A stretch of DNA of 64,000 bases, from positions 372,001 to 436,000 of the forward strand of contig JADJTW010000031.1 in assembly GCA_016710965.1 (NCBI GenBank), given 5' to 3'. The notes beneath the pieces were generated by a model. That model made no database searches. It saw nothing but the letters and a program-made list of their open reading frames with translations, and was not told where the DNA came from. A program made the position numbers and the translations under genes. Source of the DNA: Flavobacteriales bacterium. Lineage in GTDB: Bacteria > Bacteroidota > Bacteroidia > Flavobacteriales_F > PHOS-HE28. Positions 25,251 to 33,410 of the stretch are shown here, in pieces. The number at the start of each line of letters is the position of its first letter. The stretch's first letter is position 1.

Positions 25251-25999
25251 TGGGCTTGTTCTCCAACCTGTTCGGGAAGAGGGAGGACGCCATGCCCCCA
25301 GCCGACCTGAGCGTGCTGCGATGCGATGTGCATTCGCATTTCATCCCCGGCATCGACGACGGGGCGCAGAACCTCCAGCAAAGCATCGAATTGCTTTCCG
25401 CCATGCGCGAGCTGGGCTACACCAAGGTGGTGACCACCCCGCACAGCATGGCCGACGGTTACAAGAACACGCCGGAGATCATCCTCGGCGGGTTGGAGAA
25501 ACTGCGTGCCGAGGTGAAGCGTGTTGGCCTGGACATCGAAGTGGACGCTGCCGCCGAGTACTACCTCGATCACGAGTTGGAGAAGAGCGTGGTGGAGCAT
25601 CGCGTGCTCACCTTCGGAGACAAGTATTTGCTCTTCGAACTTCCTTTCATCAGCGAACCGCAGGTGCTGCTGCCGGTGATCTTCCAAATGCAGACGCAGG
25701 GATTCCGACCCGTGCTGGCCCACCCCGAACGGTACAGCTACTGGTACAACGACTTCTCGAAGTACGAGCGCCTCAAGGAGCGTGGCGTGCTCTTCCAGCT
25801 CAACACCATCGCGCTCACTGGCGCATACGGCCCCAAGGCCAAGGAGATCGCCGAACGCTTGATCGACGCTGGGGCGTACGAGCTCCTGGGCAGCGATTGC
25901 CACAGCATGGGCCACATCGAAGCGATCAAGAACACGCTCACGAGGCCGTATTTGCACAAGTTGATCGCGAGCGGGAAGCTGTTGAACGCGGGGTTGTAG
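25250..25999 (+). CDS. CpsB/YwqE-type tyrosine-protein phosphatase (PHP fold)
   Basis: 249 aa. Metal-dependent PHP phosphatase of the CpsB/YwqE group, which dephosphorylates bacterial tyrosine kinases that control capsule or exopolysaccharide export. Metal ligands are visible in DVHSHFIPGIDDG (H28, H30), VVTTPHSM, LAHPERY and LLGSDCHSMGH. The start codon overlaps the rfbB stop by one base. No BY-kinase gene is in the window. As the last gene of the cluster it probably sets polymerisation or export activity. Confidence 0.88.
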   Translation: MGLFSNLFGKREDAMPPADLSVLRCDVHSHFIPGIDDGAQNLQQSIELLSAMRELGYTKVVTTPHSMADGYKNTPEIILGGLEKLRAEVKRVGLDIEVDAAAEYYLDHELEKSVVEHRVLTFGDKYLLFELPFISEPQVLLPVIFQMQTQGFRPVLAHPERYSYWYNDFSKYERLKERGVLFQLNTIALTGAYGPKAKEIAERLIDAGAYELLGSDCHSMGHIEAIKNTLTRPYLHKLIASGKLLNAGL

Positions 26000-26018
26000 C
26001 ACGCCTGTGGGCGGGATG

Positions 26019-26026
26019 TACTTTTG
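26019..26026 (+). promoter_or_regulatory. Consensus -7 box of the toxin-antitoxin operon
   Basis: TACTTTTG is an exact match to TAnnTTTG, 15 bases before the antitoxin ATG at 26042. It is the only fully classical box I found next to a start in this window. Confidence 0.55.
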
Positions 26027-26041
26027 GACAAACCCAAGGCT

Positions 26042-26326
26042 ATGACCACTGCCAGTAAGAAAGCGCTGATCAAGAAGCTTGTCGACTCGGAAAAGGACGC
26101 GGCTGTGCTTGACCTGGTGGATAACGTGTTGCAGCGGCGCACGCGTGGAGTGGCATTCCAGAGCGACCTGGTCAAGCGGGTGCTGAGATCCGAACGGAGC
26201 GTGAAGGCCGGCAACCTGATCCCGTGGGAGGTGGTGAGTGGCGAATTGGACACGTTGATCGATGGCTTGTATGCGGTTCCTGCCAAGTCGGCGAAGCGTG
26301 CAACGAAGGCGAGGCGCAAAGCGTGA
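26042..26326 (+). CDS. Putative antitoxin of a type II module
   Basis: 94 aa, basic. Residues up to about 60 are helical (ASKKALIKKLVDSEKDAAVL). The segment SVKAGNLIPWEVVSGELD resembles the toxin-neutralising tail of Phd/YefM- or RelB-type antitoxins, and a Lys/Arg-rich end follows. I cannot place it in a named DNA-binding class. It stops inside the start of the ParE-like gene (GTGA overlap), the usual antitoxin-first order. A TTG at 26024 could extend it by six residues, but the ATG lies better with respect to the promoter box. Confidence 0.68.
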   Translation: MTTASKKALIKKLVDSEKDAAVLDLVDNVLQRRTRGVAFQSDLVKRVLRSERSVKAGNLIPWEVVSGELDTLIDGLYAVPAKSAKRATKARRKA

Positions 26327-26622
26327 AGGTCTTTGTCACGCCCGATGCTCGTCGGAGCTTGGACCGCACGATCCGCGTGTTGTCCAAGACCTATTCGCAA
26401 GCCTATCTCAGGCGATTGAAAGCGGAAGTGGACAAAAGCATCAAATGGCTCGGGCGATATCCAAAAGCAGGGCAGTTCGAGGGCGAATTGGAATGGCTGG
26501 GCTTGGGTCACCGCCGTATCGTAGTAGGCCCGTTCAAGATCGTATATCGGATCCTAGGCGATAGGATAGTCGTCAACGACATCTTCGACTCCCGGCGCGA
26601 CCCGAAGGGTATGAAGGCGTGA
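26323..26622 (+). CDS. RelE/ParE-family toxin
   Basis: 99 aa starting at GTG. The pattern VKVFVTPDARRSLDR, a two-helix hairpin (TYSQAYLRRLKAEVDKSIKW), then LGRYPKAGQFEGELEW, HRRIVVGPFKIVYRILGD and the final VNDIFDSRRDPKGM is that of RelE/ParE toxins. The terminal DSRRDP favours the ParE group. Target (ribosome or gyrase) cannot be decided from sequence alone. Start and stop are intact, so the module looks functional. A longer open frame begins at 26224 but overlaps the antitoxin completely. Confidence 0.85.
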   Translation: MKVFVTPDARRSLDRTIRVLSKTYSQAYLRRLKAEVDKSIKWLGRYPKAGQFEGELEWLGLGHRRIVVGPFKIVYRILGDRIVVNDIFDSRRDPKGMKA

Positions 26623-26662
26623 TCGGTTTGGGAAGCTCCTCAACAGCGGGCTCTAGGAACCC

Positions 26663-27598
26663 TCATTCGATCACGACGCGGTTGCCCGCGATCCGTTTAC
26701 GACCGTCACTGAGCACCACAGCGTATGCTCCCGGCGCGACGGATGAAACATCCATGCAAGCTCCACCAAGCGCGGATGCCACCAGGCTATGCTGCACCAC
26801 GATCCGGCCATCGGCGGTGATGAGCGCGAGCGAAAGCTCGGATCCCATCCCAGCCGCACGATCCGGAGCCGTTACGCGAAGCACGCCGGCAGCCGCATCG
26901 TAGATGAACTGGAGCCCGTCCGTGGGCCCTGTTCCCTGCTCATCGATCGCCGTCATGAGCGTGTCGCACGTATTGAGCACCGGATCGAGATAGAGCTGCA
27001 CACCGGCACTATCGTAGCACAGCAGCGTGAACGATTGATCGCAGAAGTCGCACAGGCAGTCCACGGGAAAGAACGGATGCATCGTTGAGCCGATCCCTTC
27101 GATCCATTCCATGGGCGTGTTCGCGAAGTCCCCGTTGCACGGATCGAACAAAAGCGAGAAACGGCGGCGCTCCACACCGAGAATCTCGACCGTATCCACG
27201 GCCTGCAGGATGAAGAGGGTCGTGTCCGGATCCAGGATGTCCATGGTCATCGGTGCGTACACCGAGTCGCCCACCTCCATGGAGAAGTCATAGATCACGT
27301 ACTCCTTGTCGAGGCAGTCGGACGTGCGCCGCATCAGCGTGCGCTGCCCTTCGTTCCGGATGTAAGCGACACCCGGAAAACCGAAGGTGGGCCATGAGTA
27401 CACCGACCATGCTTCCCCGCACATGCTGTCAGTACCATCGTAGGAGTAGGTCCCGGTCTGGCACCATACGCCGGTCCCATTGAGGCACTGAAGAACACTC
27501 CAAGTCCCGTTATCCGCATACGTGGGAAAGGGCTGCTGCTGGGCCACAGCCAAGGCCGGTGCCACCACGAAGGAGAAATGCAGCGCGCGCAATGCCAT
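26663..27598 (-). CDS. T9SS secreted protein, tandem paralogue 1
   Basis: 311 aa from the ATG at 27598 (MALRALHFSFVVAPALAVAQ signal peptide; a GTG two codons earlier is possible). The mature protein begins QQPFPTYADNGTWSVLQC and contains RNEGQRTLMRRTSDC, YDFSMEVGD and WIEGIGSTMHPFFPVDCLCD. It ends with a T9SS type A-like sorting domain (LALITADGRIVV to the end). It shares this architecture with the next gene at 27687, so they arose by tandem duplication. The function is unknown; exported or surface-attached. Confidence 0.8.
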   Translation of the reverse strand: MALRALHFSFVVAPALAVAQQQPFPTYADNGTWSVLQCLNGTGVWCQTGTYSYDGTDSMCGEAWSVYSWPTFGFPGVAYIRNEGQRTLMRRTSDCLDKEYVIYDFSMEVGDSVYAPMTMDILDPDTTLFILQAVDTVEILGVERRRFSLLFDPCNGDFANTPMEWIEGIGSTMHPFFPVDCLCDFCDQSFTLLCYDSAGVQLYLDPVLNTCDTLMTAIDEQGTGPTDGLQFIYDAAAGVLRVTAPDRAAGMGSELSLALITADGRIVVQHSLVASALGGACMDVSSVAPGAYAVVLSDGRKRIAGNRVVIE

Positions 27599-27686
27599 GG
27601 TCACAATGGGCAGACGGAATACCCGAATGGAATGTTGCTTGGATTACAGCGACCCGGCACACGCCCATCAGGGTCTACCTGCACCT

Positions 27687-28583
27687 TCAATGCGTGCTAA
27701 CCCAGCGTGTTGTCCATCTTCGACCTTCGAGGTCAGATAGCCATAGATGGTAGACGCCTGCTGCAATGCTCGGCAGGCTGATGGATGTCTGGTCGCGACT
27801 CACGGGATGAATGGACCAAGCTCTGCCGGAAGCGTCCATGACGCGGATCTCGCCGCGCTCGAAAGAAGCGGGATACATAAGCTGGAGGAATCCATTTGGG
27901 CTCATTGTTGCGGTCAGCCACTCATTCGCATCGCTTCTCTCGTCAATCGCGATATTCTGATGGCAGGCGACACCAGGACTAGAGCGGTAGACAGGCGTCT
28001 CCAAGCTGTCGACGCAAGTCAACGCCCAGTACGATTCGCATCCATCCCACAAACAAGTCAATGGGAAGAAGGGATGCGTTGTTGAGCCAATGCCTTCAAT
28101 CCAGTACATGGGGTAGCAGAATGGATCCCCATCACCGAACGGATCCTGGTACCACAACATGAATCGTCGCCTTGGCCCGCCCGTTGTGATGATGGTCTCA
28201 ATCGTATCGACCACGAACAGACGGTTATAGCCATCGATCTCACTCATGCCGATTTCCAATGTGTCACCTATCGAAGCTGAGAAGTCATACATGACGCGTT
28301 CCGGCTCGAAACAATCGGTGCTGGTGCGGAATAAGACGCGCTGATCTTCATTACGCACATACCCCGGTCCGTACCATACACTGTATGCCTGTGGCACGAC
28401 CGAATACTCATAGCCGCAGAGCATGGTGGACCCAGAGTATGATATCGTGCTCGTGCCGACGGGTACTCCCATGAGCGCATGGTAGACGCTCCATCTCGCG
28501 CTATCCGCGAACGTGGGAAAGGGCTGTTGCCCAATCCCGAGTAACGGGACGGTAGCCACCAACAAAGAGGTAATGAACTTCAT
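27687..28583 (-). CDS. T9SS secreted protein, tandem paralogue 2
   Basis: 298 aa. Signal peptide MKFITSLLVATVPLLGIGQ, then QPFPTFADSARWSVY, RNEDQRVLFRTSTDC, YDFSASIGD and WIEGIGSTTHPFFPLTCLWD, each mirrored in the protein at 26663. The C-terminal region (IRVMDASGRAWSIHPVS onward) is a short type A sorting domain. The shared Cys and Trp positions suggest the same fold. A -7 box lies 17 bases before the start codon, so this gene may head a two-gene transcript with 26663 (88-base gap). GC content appears lower than in the flanking housekeeping genes. Confidence 0.8.
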   Translation of the reverse strand: MKFITSLLVATVPLLGIGQQPFPTFADSARWSVYHALMGVPVGTSTISYSGSTMLCGYEYSVVPQAYSVWYGPGYVRNEDQRVLFRTSTDCFEPERVMYDFSASIGDTLEIGMSEIDGYNRLFVVDTIETIITTGGPRRRFMLWYQDPFGDGDPFCYPMYWIEGIGSTTHPFFPLTCLWDGCESYWALTCVDSLETPVYRSSPGVACHQNIAIDERSDANEWLTATMSPNGFLQLMYPASFERGEIRVMDASGRAWSIHPVSRDQTSISLPSIAAGVYHLWLSDLEGRRWTTRWVSTH

Positions 28584-28600
28584 TCCACGCGCTTGGTGGA

Positions 28601-28609
28601 ACGAATGTA
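28601..28609 (-). promoter_or_regulatory. -7 promoter box of the tandem T9SS genes
   Basis: Minus-strand TACATTCGT, one base from TACATTCGC, 17 bases before the ATG at 28583. Confidence 0.45.
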
Positions 28610-28664
28610 GCGGGCCAGCTTGGCCGAGGATGACCGGACCTATGATGAGAGCGACCGTTAGCGC

Positions 28665-29366
28665 TTACCCAGCTACCGTCTCCACCTCCTTGCTCACCTT
28701 CTTGAAGAGTCCTTGCAGCACATTGCCTGGGCCTACCTCCACCACCTTCGCTGCCCCATCGGTGAGCATGTTCTGCATGGTCTGCGTCCAGCGCACGGGC
28801 GCGGTGAGCTGCGCGATCAGGTTCGCCTTGATGCGTGCGGGTTCGGTATGCGGGCGGGCATCCACGTTCTGGTAGATGGCGCAGCGCGGGTTCACGATGG
28901 GTGTGAACTGGATTGCCGTGGCGAGCTCGGCACGAGCCGGTTCCATGAGCGGGCTGTGAAACGCACCGCCCACTGGTAGCACTAGCGCACGTTTCGCACC
29001 AGCAGCTTTCAAGGCTTCACAGGCGGCGTTCACCGATTCAACCGTTCCGCTGATCACCAGCTGGCCGGGGCAGTTGTAGTTGGCGGGCACCACTACGCCG
29101 GCTATCGTTTTGCAGATCTCCTCCACCTTGGCGTCCTCCATGCCGAGGATCGCGGCCATCGTGCTCGGCTGGAGTTCGCAGGCCTTCTGCATGGCATTCG
29201 CACGCGCGGCCACCAGTTTCATCCCGTCACCGAACTCCATGGCGCCTGCTGCCACCAACGCGCTGAACTCACCAAGTGAATGCCCGGCCACCACGTTGGG
29301 CTGGAAGGCATCGCCCATCACCTTGGCCTTCACCACGCTGTGGAGGAAGATGGCAGGCTGCGTCAC
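28665..29366 (-). pseudogene. fabD: Malonyl-CoA:ACP transacylase, 5' end missing
   Basis: The surviving 233 residues begin VTQPAIFLHSVV and contain the nucleophile motif AGHSLGEFSAL, NCPGQLVISG, the catalytic histidine in GGAFHSPLM and the C-terminal VVEVGPGNVLQGLFKK. A complete FabD has about 57 further N-terminal residues with the oxyanion-hole motif PGQGAQ; they are absent. Upstream of VTQP the frame reads only three more codons before a stop. The sequence switches at about 29366 to coding sequence of an unrelated plus-strand T9SS gene. FabD is normally essential for fatty acid synthesis, so either another copy exists or the junction is an assembly artefact. Confidence 0.85.
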
Positions 29367-29367
29367 G

Positions 29368-29904
29368 TGCGGATCCTATTCGAACACCGTTGCGGACTTC
29401 CTTTTCTGGGGCGATACGCTTTTCGCCGTGGGCAACTACAACCGCATGGGCGGTGCGATCGGAAGTGGCTTGGCGAAGTGGTATGACAATGAATGGTGCA
29501 TGCTGGCGCCTGAAGGATAGTGGGGAACGGGAATGCCCAGTGCGCTGGCGGTGTTCCATGACAGCCTATATGTGGCCGGCTCGTACCAAATAGCTGGACC
29601 GGATTCCGTGGGCGCGTTCGGCAAATGGATAGGCGGCGGGCACATTGAAGATTGCGGTGCGATCGATGCAATACCGGATTTCGGCAATGGTCCGGAAATT
29701 ATCGTGAGTCCAAATCCTGCCAGCGATCACATCGCTCTTGATAGTTCAACACAAAGAGAGATCATCGTACGCGATGGCCTTGGCCGCATCGTTTGGAGAG
29801 GGATTTCGCGAGGTCGCATGATACTCGATGTGACCCGATGGCCAACGGGGTTGTACACGGTGGTCCACGGTCAAAGCGCGATCAAGCTTGTGATCGCCAG
29901 GTAG
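29368..29904 (+). pseudogene. 3' fragment of a T9SS secreted protein gene with in-frame stop
   Basis: The frame encodes propeller-like repeats (DTLFAVGNYNRMGGAIG, GLAKWYDNEWCML, then ALAVFHDSLYVAGSYQIAG and AFGKWIGG) and a type A sorting domain (VSPNPASDHIALD to VIAR). A TAG at 29518-29520 interrupts the frame between two repeats, and the same frame resumes at once with WGTGMPSALAVF. The 5' part is missing; the sequence begins directly at the fabD break. No start codon or signal peptide exists. It is therefore a truncated and mutated remnant, or part of a chimeric contig. Confidence 0.75.
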
Positions 29905-29942
29905 GCAAATGTCGTGCGTGGAAACGGTGGAGCAATGTTGCG

Positions 29943-30122
29943 ACCGACGTCATCCACCGACTGGTGAAGACGGCCTTCAACCAGCGGCGAAAGACCCTGA
30001 GCAACGCGCTCAAGGCGATGCCGCAATTCAGCGCGGGCGTGCCGCTGGAGTTCGCAGGAAAGCGCGCCGAACAGTTGAGCGTGGAGCAATTCGTTGCGCT
30101 CACGCTGATGGCATCATCGTAA
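29943..30122 (+). pseudogene. rsmA: 3' fragment of 16S rRNA dimethyltransferase
   Basis: About 60 residues in frame up to the TAA at 30120: LVKTAFNQRRKTLSNALK and KRAEQLSVEQFVALT. These are the C-terminal signature of RsmA/KsgA (AFxQRRKTLxNxL, then RAEQLSxExF). The methyltransferase domain, about 200 residues, is missing; upstream lies the T9SS remnant. The intact gene normally precedes mgtE in Bacteroidota, as this fragment does here, so this end of the locus is in its native place and the break lies to its left. Confidence 0.8.
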
Positions 30123-30196
30123 GAGAATGCTCGCCGAACCCGTCTTCGTAGCTTCGGCCGCCCTTTCCAACAGGGCTGCATGGAAGCCCGATCAGC

Positions 30197-31564
30197 ATGT
30201 CCTTCGAGGTCACCAAGCCGATCCTGGACCGCGTACGCAACAGTGTTGCGGAAGGCCGTGACAGCGCTATAGAAGCGCTGCTAGGGCAGTTGCACCCGGC
30301 CGATATCGCGGCCATCATAGACCGGCTGGACCTGGAGGACAGCGTGTACGTATACCGCCTGCTGGAAACGGAGGAGGCTGCCGACGTGCTGGTTGAACTG
30401 GAAGAGGACAAGCGCGAGCAACTGCTGGCCTCGCTCACCAGTCGCGAGATCGCCGAGGACGTCCTGGAGCACATCGACAGCGACGACGCTGCCGACGTGA
30501 TGGCCGAACTGCCCGAGGAGAAGCAGCGCGAGGTGATCGCGTTGATCGACGATGCGGAGCAACGAGAAGATCTGCAGGAACTGCTCACCTATGCCGAGGG
30601 CACCGCTGGCGCGCTCATGGCCAAGGAACTCATCAGCGTGCGTGCCGATGCCACCGTTGCGCGCGCTATCGTTGATATGCGGCAGCAGGCAAGGGAAGTG
30701 GACCATGTGTACACGATCTATGTGGTGGACAAGGACGACCGGCTCTACGGCATCCTGCCGCTGAAGGACCTGATGTTCAGTGCGGAAAGCACCCGCACGC
30801 TCATCAAGCACATCTGCGAAACCGATGTGCAGCGCGTGCGCACCGATACCGATGTGGAGGAAGTGGTGAACCTGATGAAGAAGTACGATGTAGTGGTGCT
30901 GCCGGTGGTGGATGCCCACGACAAGCTCGTGGGCCGCATCACCTTCGACGATGTGATGGACGTGATGACCGAGGAGGCCGAGGAGGACTATCAGCTCGCC
31001 AGTGGTATCAGCGAGGATGTGGACGCTTCGGACAGCCCAGTGGTGCAAGTGCGGGCGCGATTGCCATGGCTGCTGATCGGCCTTGCCGGCGGCATCCTCT
31101 CCTCCCAGATCATAGCGCGCTTCGAAGGACAGCTCCGTATCGATCCGAAGATGGCCTTCTTCATGCCGCTCATCGCTGCAACCGCTGGCAATGTGGGTGT
31201 GCAAAGCAGCGCCATCGTGGTACAGGGCCTTGCCAGCGGCATGCTTGCCGGGGTGAACATCTTCGCACGCCTGTGGAAGGAACTGCGCGTGGCGGTGATC
31301 ACTGCCATCGTGTGCGGTGTGCTCATCTTCTCGGCCAACTTCGCCCTCGACCAAACACAGGCCCTCACCTGGACAGTGAGCATTGCCCTCTTCACTGTGA
31401 TCCTCACTGCGGCCATGTTCGGCACGCTGATCCCCTTGGCACTGGACCGCATGAAAGTGGACCCTGCGCTGGCCACGGGTCCGTTCGTCACCACGCTCAA
31501 CGACATCTTCGGACTGCTCACCTACTTCACCGTGGGGCATCTGATGTATGACATCTTCCCCTGA
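30197..31564 (+). CDS. mgtE: Magnesium transporter MgtE
   Basis: 455 aa, normal length. N-terminal acidic helical domain (LHPADIAAIIDRLD, LPEEKQREVIALI), two CBS domains (about 130-255) that sense cytosolic Mg2+, and five membrane segments from about residue 290. The pore region shows AATAGNVGVQSSAIVVQG and ATGPFVTTLNDIFGLLTYF. A weak box TAGCTTCGG lies at 30149-30157, and a 5-bp hairpin (30160-30164 with 30172-30176) lies in the presumed leader. Neither amounts to an M-box riboswitch. Confidence 0.95.
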   Translation: MSFEVTKPILDRVRNSVAEGRDSAIEALLGQLHPADIAAIIDRLDLEDSVYVYRLLETEEAADVLVELEEDKREQLLASLTSREIAEDVLEHIDSDDAADVMAELPEEKQREVIALIDDAEQREDLQELLTYAEGTAGALMAKELISVRADATVARAIVDMRQQAREVDHVYTIYVVDKDDRLYGILPLKDLMFSAESTRTLIKHICETDVQRVRTDTDVEEVVNLMKKYDVVVLPVVDAHDKLVGRITFDDVMDVMTEEAEEDYQLASGISEDVDASDSPVVQVRARLPWLLIGLAGGILSSQIIARFEGQLRIDPKMAFFMPLIAATAGNVGVQSSAIVVQGLASGMLAGVNIFARLWKELRVAVITAIVCGVLIFSANFALDQTQALTWTVSIALFTVILTAAMFGTLIPLALDRMKVDPALATGPFVTTLNDIFGLLTYFTVGHLMYDIFP

Positions 31565-31566
31565 CG

Positions 31567-32505
31567 ATGCGCATAGCGTTCATCGATAGCGTGCATCCGG
31601 TGCTGGCAGAAACGCTCGTGCGCGCAGGCCATGAAGTGACCATGCTGCACACAATGGACGATGCCCACCTCACCGCATCCTTGCATGACGCGCAAGGAAT
31701 GGTAGTGCGCAGCCGGCAGGTGGGCGATGCGCTGATGAGCAGCGCCCCCGGCCTCCGATTCGTGGCACGCGTGGGCAGCGGATTGGAGAATATCGATAGC
31801 GCACACTGCCTGAAGCAGGGGATCAAGGTGTTCAACTCGCCGGAAGGCAACCGCGATGGCGTGGGCGAGACCTGCGTAATGCTCTTGCTCGCCTTGATGA
31901 AGGCGCTTGCACGCGCCAATGCCCAAGTACACAGCGGCATGTGGGCGCGCGAGGAGAACCGCGGCACGGACTTGCGCGGCAAGACCGTGGGGATCATCGG
32001 TTACGGCCAGATGGGCAGCGCCTTCGCGGAGAAGTTGAGAGGCTTCGGGGTGAAGGTGCTGGCACATGACAAGTACCGGAGCGGATTCGAAAGAGCCGGC
32101 GTGCGCCAATGCGATCTGGAGCGCCTGCTGCGCGAGAGCGATGCGATCAGCCTGCATCTTCCACTGGCGCACGAGACCCGGCACTATGCCGACCGCGATT
32201 TCTTCCTCCGCCTGGGCAAGCCGGTGTGGTTCCTGAACACGTCGCGCGGCGCGGTGGTGCATACGGCAGCCCTTCTGGACGCGCTCGATCATGGCAGGGT
32301 CATCGCCGCAGGGCTCGATGTGCTCGAATTCGAACGGGATGACCTCAGCGGCATCGACCACTCGATGGAGCCGCACACCCAGCAGCGGCTCTTCGGCCAC
32401 CCTCGGGTGCTGCTCACCCCGCACATCGCCGGTGTCACGCACGAAGGGCGGTTGAAGATGGCCCAGGTGCTCGCGCGAAAGATCCTCGATGCGTTCCCGT
32501 CCTGA
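31567..32505 (+). CDS. D-isomer-specific 2-hydroxyacid dehydrogenase
   Basis: 312 aa NAD-dependent dehydrogenase related to phosphoglycerate dehydrogenases. Seen: VARVGSGLENID, the NAD-binding GIIGYGQMGSAFAE (about 143-156), the catalytic arginine in LNTSRGAVV and the catalytic histidine in LLTPHIAGVTHEG. No C-terminal ACT domain, so it is not a typical regulated SerA. In Bacteroidota this gene often sits beside rsmA/mgtE. It starts two bases after the mgtE stop. Substrate is not decided by sequence. Confidence 0.88.
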   Translation: MRIAFIDSVHPVLAETLVRAGHEVTMLHTMDDAHLTASLHDAQGMVVRSRQVGDALMSSAPGLRFVARVGSGLENIDSAHCLKQGIKVFNSPEGNRDGVGETCVMLLLALMKALARANAQVHSGMWAREENRGTDLRGKTVGIIGYGQMGSAFAEKLRGFGVKVLAHDKYRSGFERAGVRQCDLERLLRESDAISLHLPLAHETRHYADRDFFLRLGKPVWFLNTSRGAVVHTAALLDALDHGRVIAAGLDVLEFERDDLSGIDHSMEPHTQQRLFGHPRVLLTPHIAGVTHEGRLKMAQVLARKILDAFPS

Positions 32506-32507
32506 AC

Positions 32508-33410
32508 ATGAGCCCTTGTGCATGCCCTTCGCTCGCGCTCCTGGCAGCTGCCTTACTTTCAGCCTGCAACATGCCCAACGAACACCCCGAAGTCTCTGGC
32601 CATCGCGGCTGTCGCGGCTTGTTACCGGAGAACACCATCCCCGGCTTCATCAAGGCCACCGAGCTGGGCGTGGATTGGTTGGAACTCGATGTGGTGATCA
32701 GTGGCGATGGGCAGGTGGTGGTGTCCCACGAGCCTTGGATCAGCCACCGCATCTGCCTGCGGCCTGGTGGCGACAGCATCAGTGTGGATGAGGAGCGCTC
32801 GCTCAATCTCTTCCGGATGGGCTTGAGCGAGATCCAGGGCTATGACTGCGGCAGCCTTGCGCACCCTGACTTCCCGGGGCAGGCGACCCAGCGTGCGTAC
32901 AAGCCGACCCTGCGCGAAGTGGTCGAGACTGTGGATGAGCATGCCATGAACAACAGCCTCACGGCGCCCGGCTTCATGATCGAGATCAAGAGCGACCCCG
33001 CGTTCTATGGCGTGTACCAGCCCATCCCGGCAGAATTCGCACGTGTCGTGGTGGAGACGATCGATTCCCTCGGCATCGCTGATCGCTGCGTGGTGCAATC
33101 CTTCGATCCCGCCGTGCTGGAAGTGATGCATGCCGAGCGGCCGGATATCACGCTCGCCTTCCTTGTTGAGAACGAGGAGGGCTGGAAGGAGAATCTCAAG
33201 CGTTTGTCGTTCGAACCGGACATCTACAGCCCGCACTTCAGCTTGATCGATGCCAGGGATGTGGAGAAGCTCCATGGCCGTAACGTGGAGGTGGTGGTGT
33301 GGACCGTGAATGACGAGGAAGACATCCGCAAGCTGCTGGCGCTCGGCGTCGATGGCATCATCAGCGACTACCCTGACCGGGTGATCGGGATCGTCGAGGC
33401 GGGCGACTAA
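32508..33410 (+). CDS. Glycerophosphodiester phosphodiesterase lipoprotein
   Basis: 300 aa. Signal peptide with lipobox LLSAC (Cys20), so membrane-anchored on the periplasmic side. The GDPD TIM barrel carries GHRGCRGLLPENT (H32, R33, E41), LELDV (E59, D61) and VSHEP (H74), which form the metal and acid-base site, plus the late FMIEIKSD. It hydrolyses glycerophosphodiesters released from phospholipids to glycerol-3-phosphate. It begins two bases after the dehydrogenase stop, so mgtE, the dehydrogenase and this gene form a run. Its TAA overlaps the TAG of the convergent gene by two bases. Confidence 0.9.
   Translation: MSPCACPSLALLAAALLSACNMPNEHPEVSGHRGCRGLLPENTIPGFIKATELGVDWLELDVVISGDGQVVVSHEPWISHRICLRPGGDSISVDEERSLNLFRMGLSEIQGYDCGSLAHPDFPGQATQRAYKPTLREVVETVDEHAMNNSLTAPGFMIEIKSDPAFYGVYQPIPAEFARVVVETIDSLGIADRCVVQSFDPAVLEVMHAERPDITLAFLVENEEGWKENLKRLSFEPDIYSPHFSLIDARDVEKLHGRNVEVVVWTVNDEEDIRKLLALGVDGIISDYPDRVIGIVEAGD

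Noticed and set aside
29080..29520. Continuous plus-strand frame running through fabD into the T9SS remnant
   Set aside because: The first 95 codons are only the antisense of fabD; only the part after about 29368 is real coding remnant.
30123..30196. Possible Mg-sensing riboswitch before mgtE
   Set aside because: Only a 5-bp hairpin is visible in a 74-base leader; an M-box needs far more structure.
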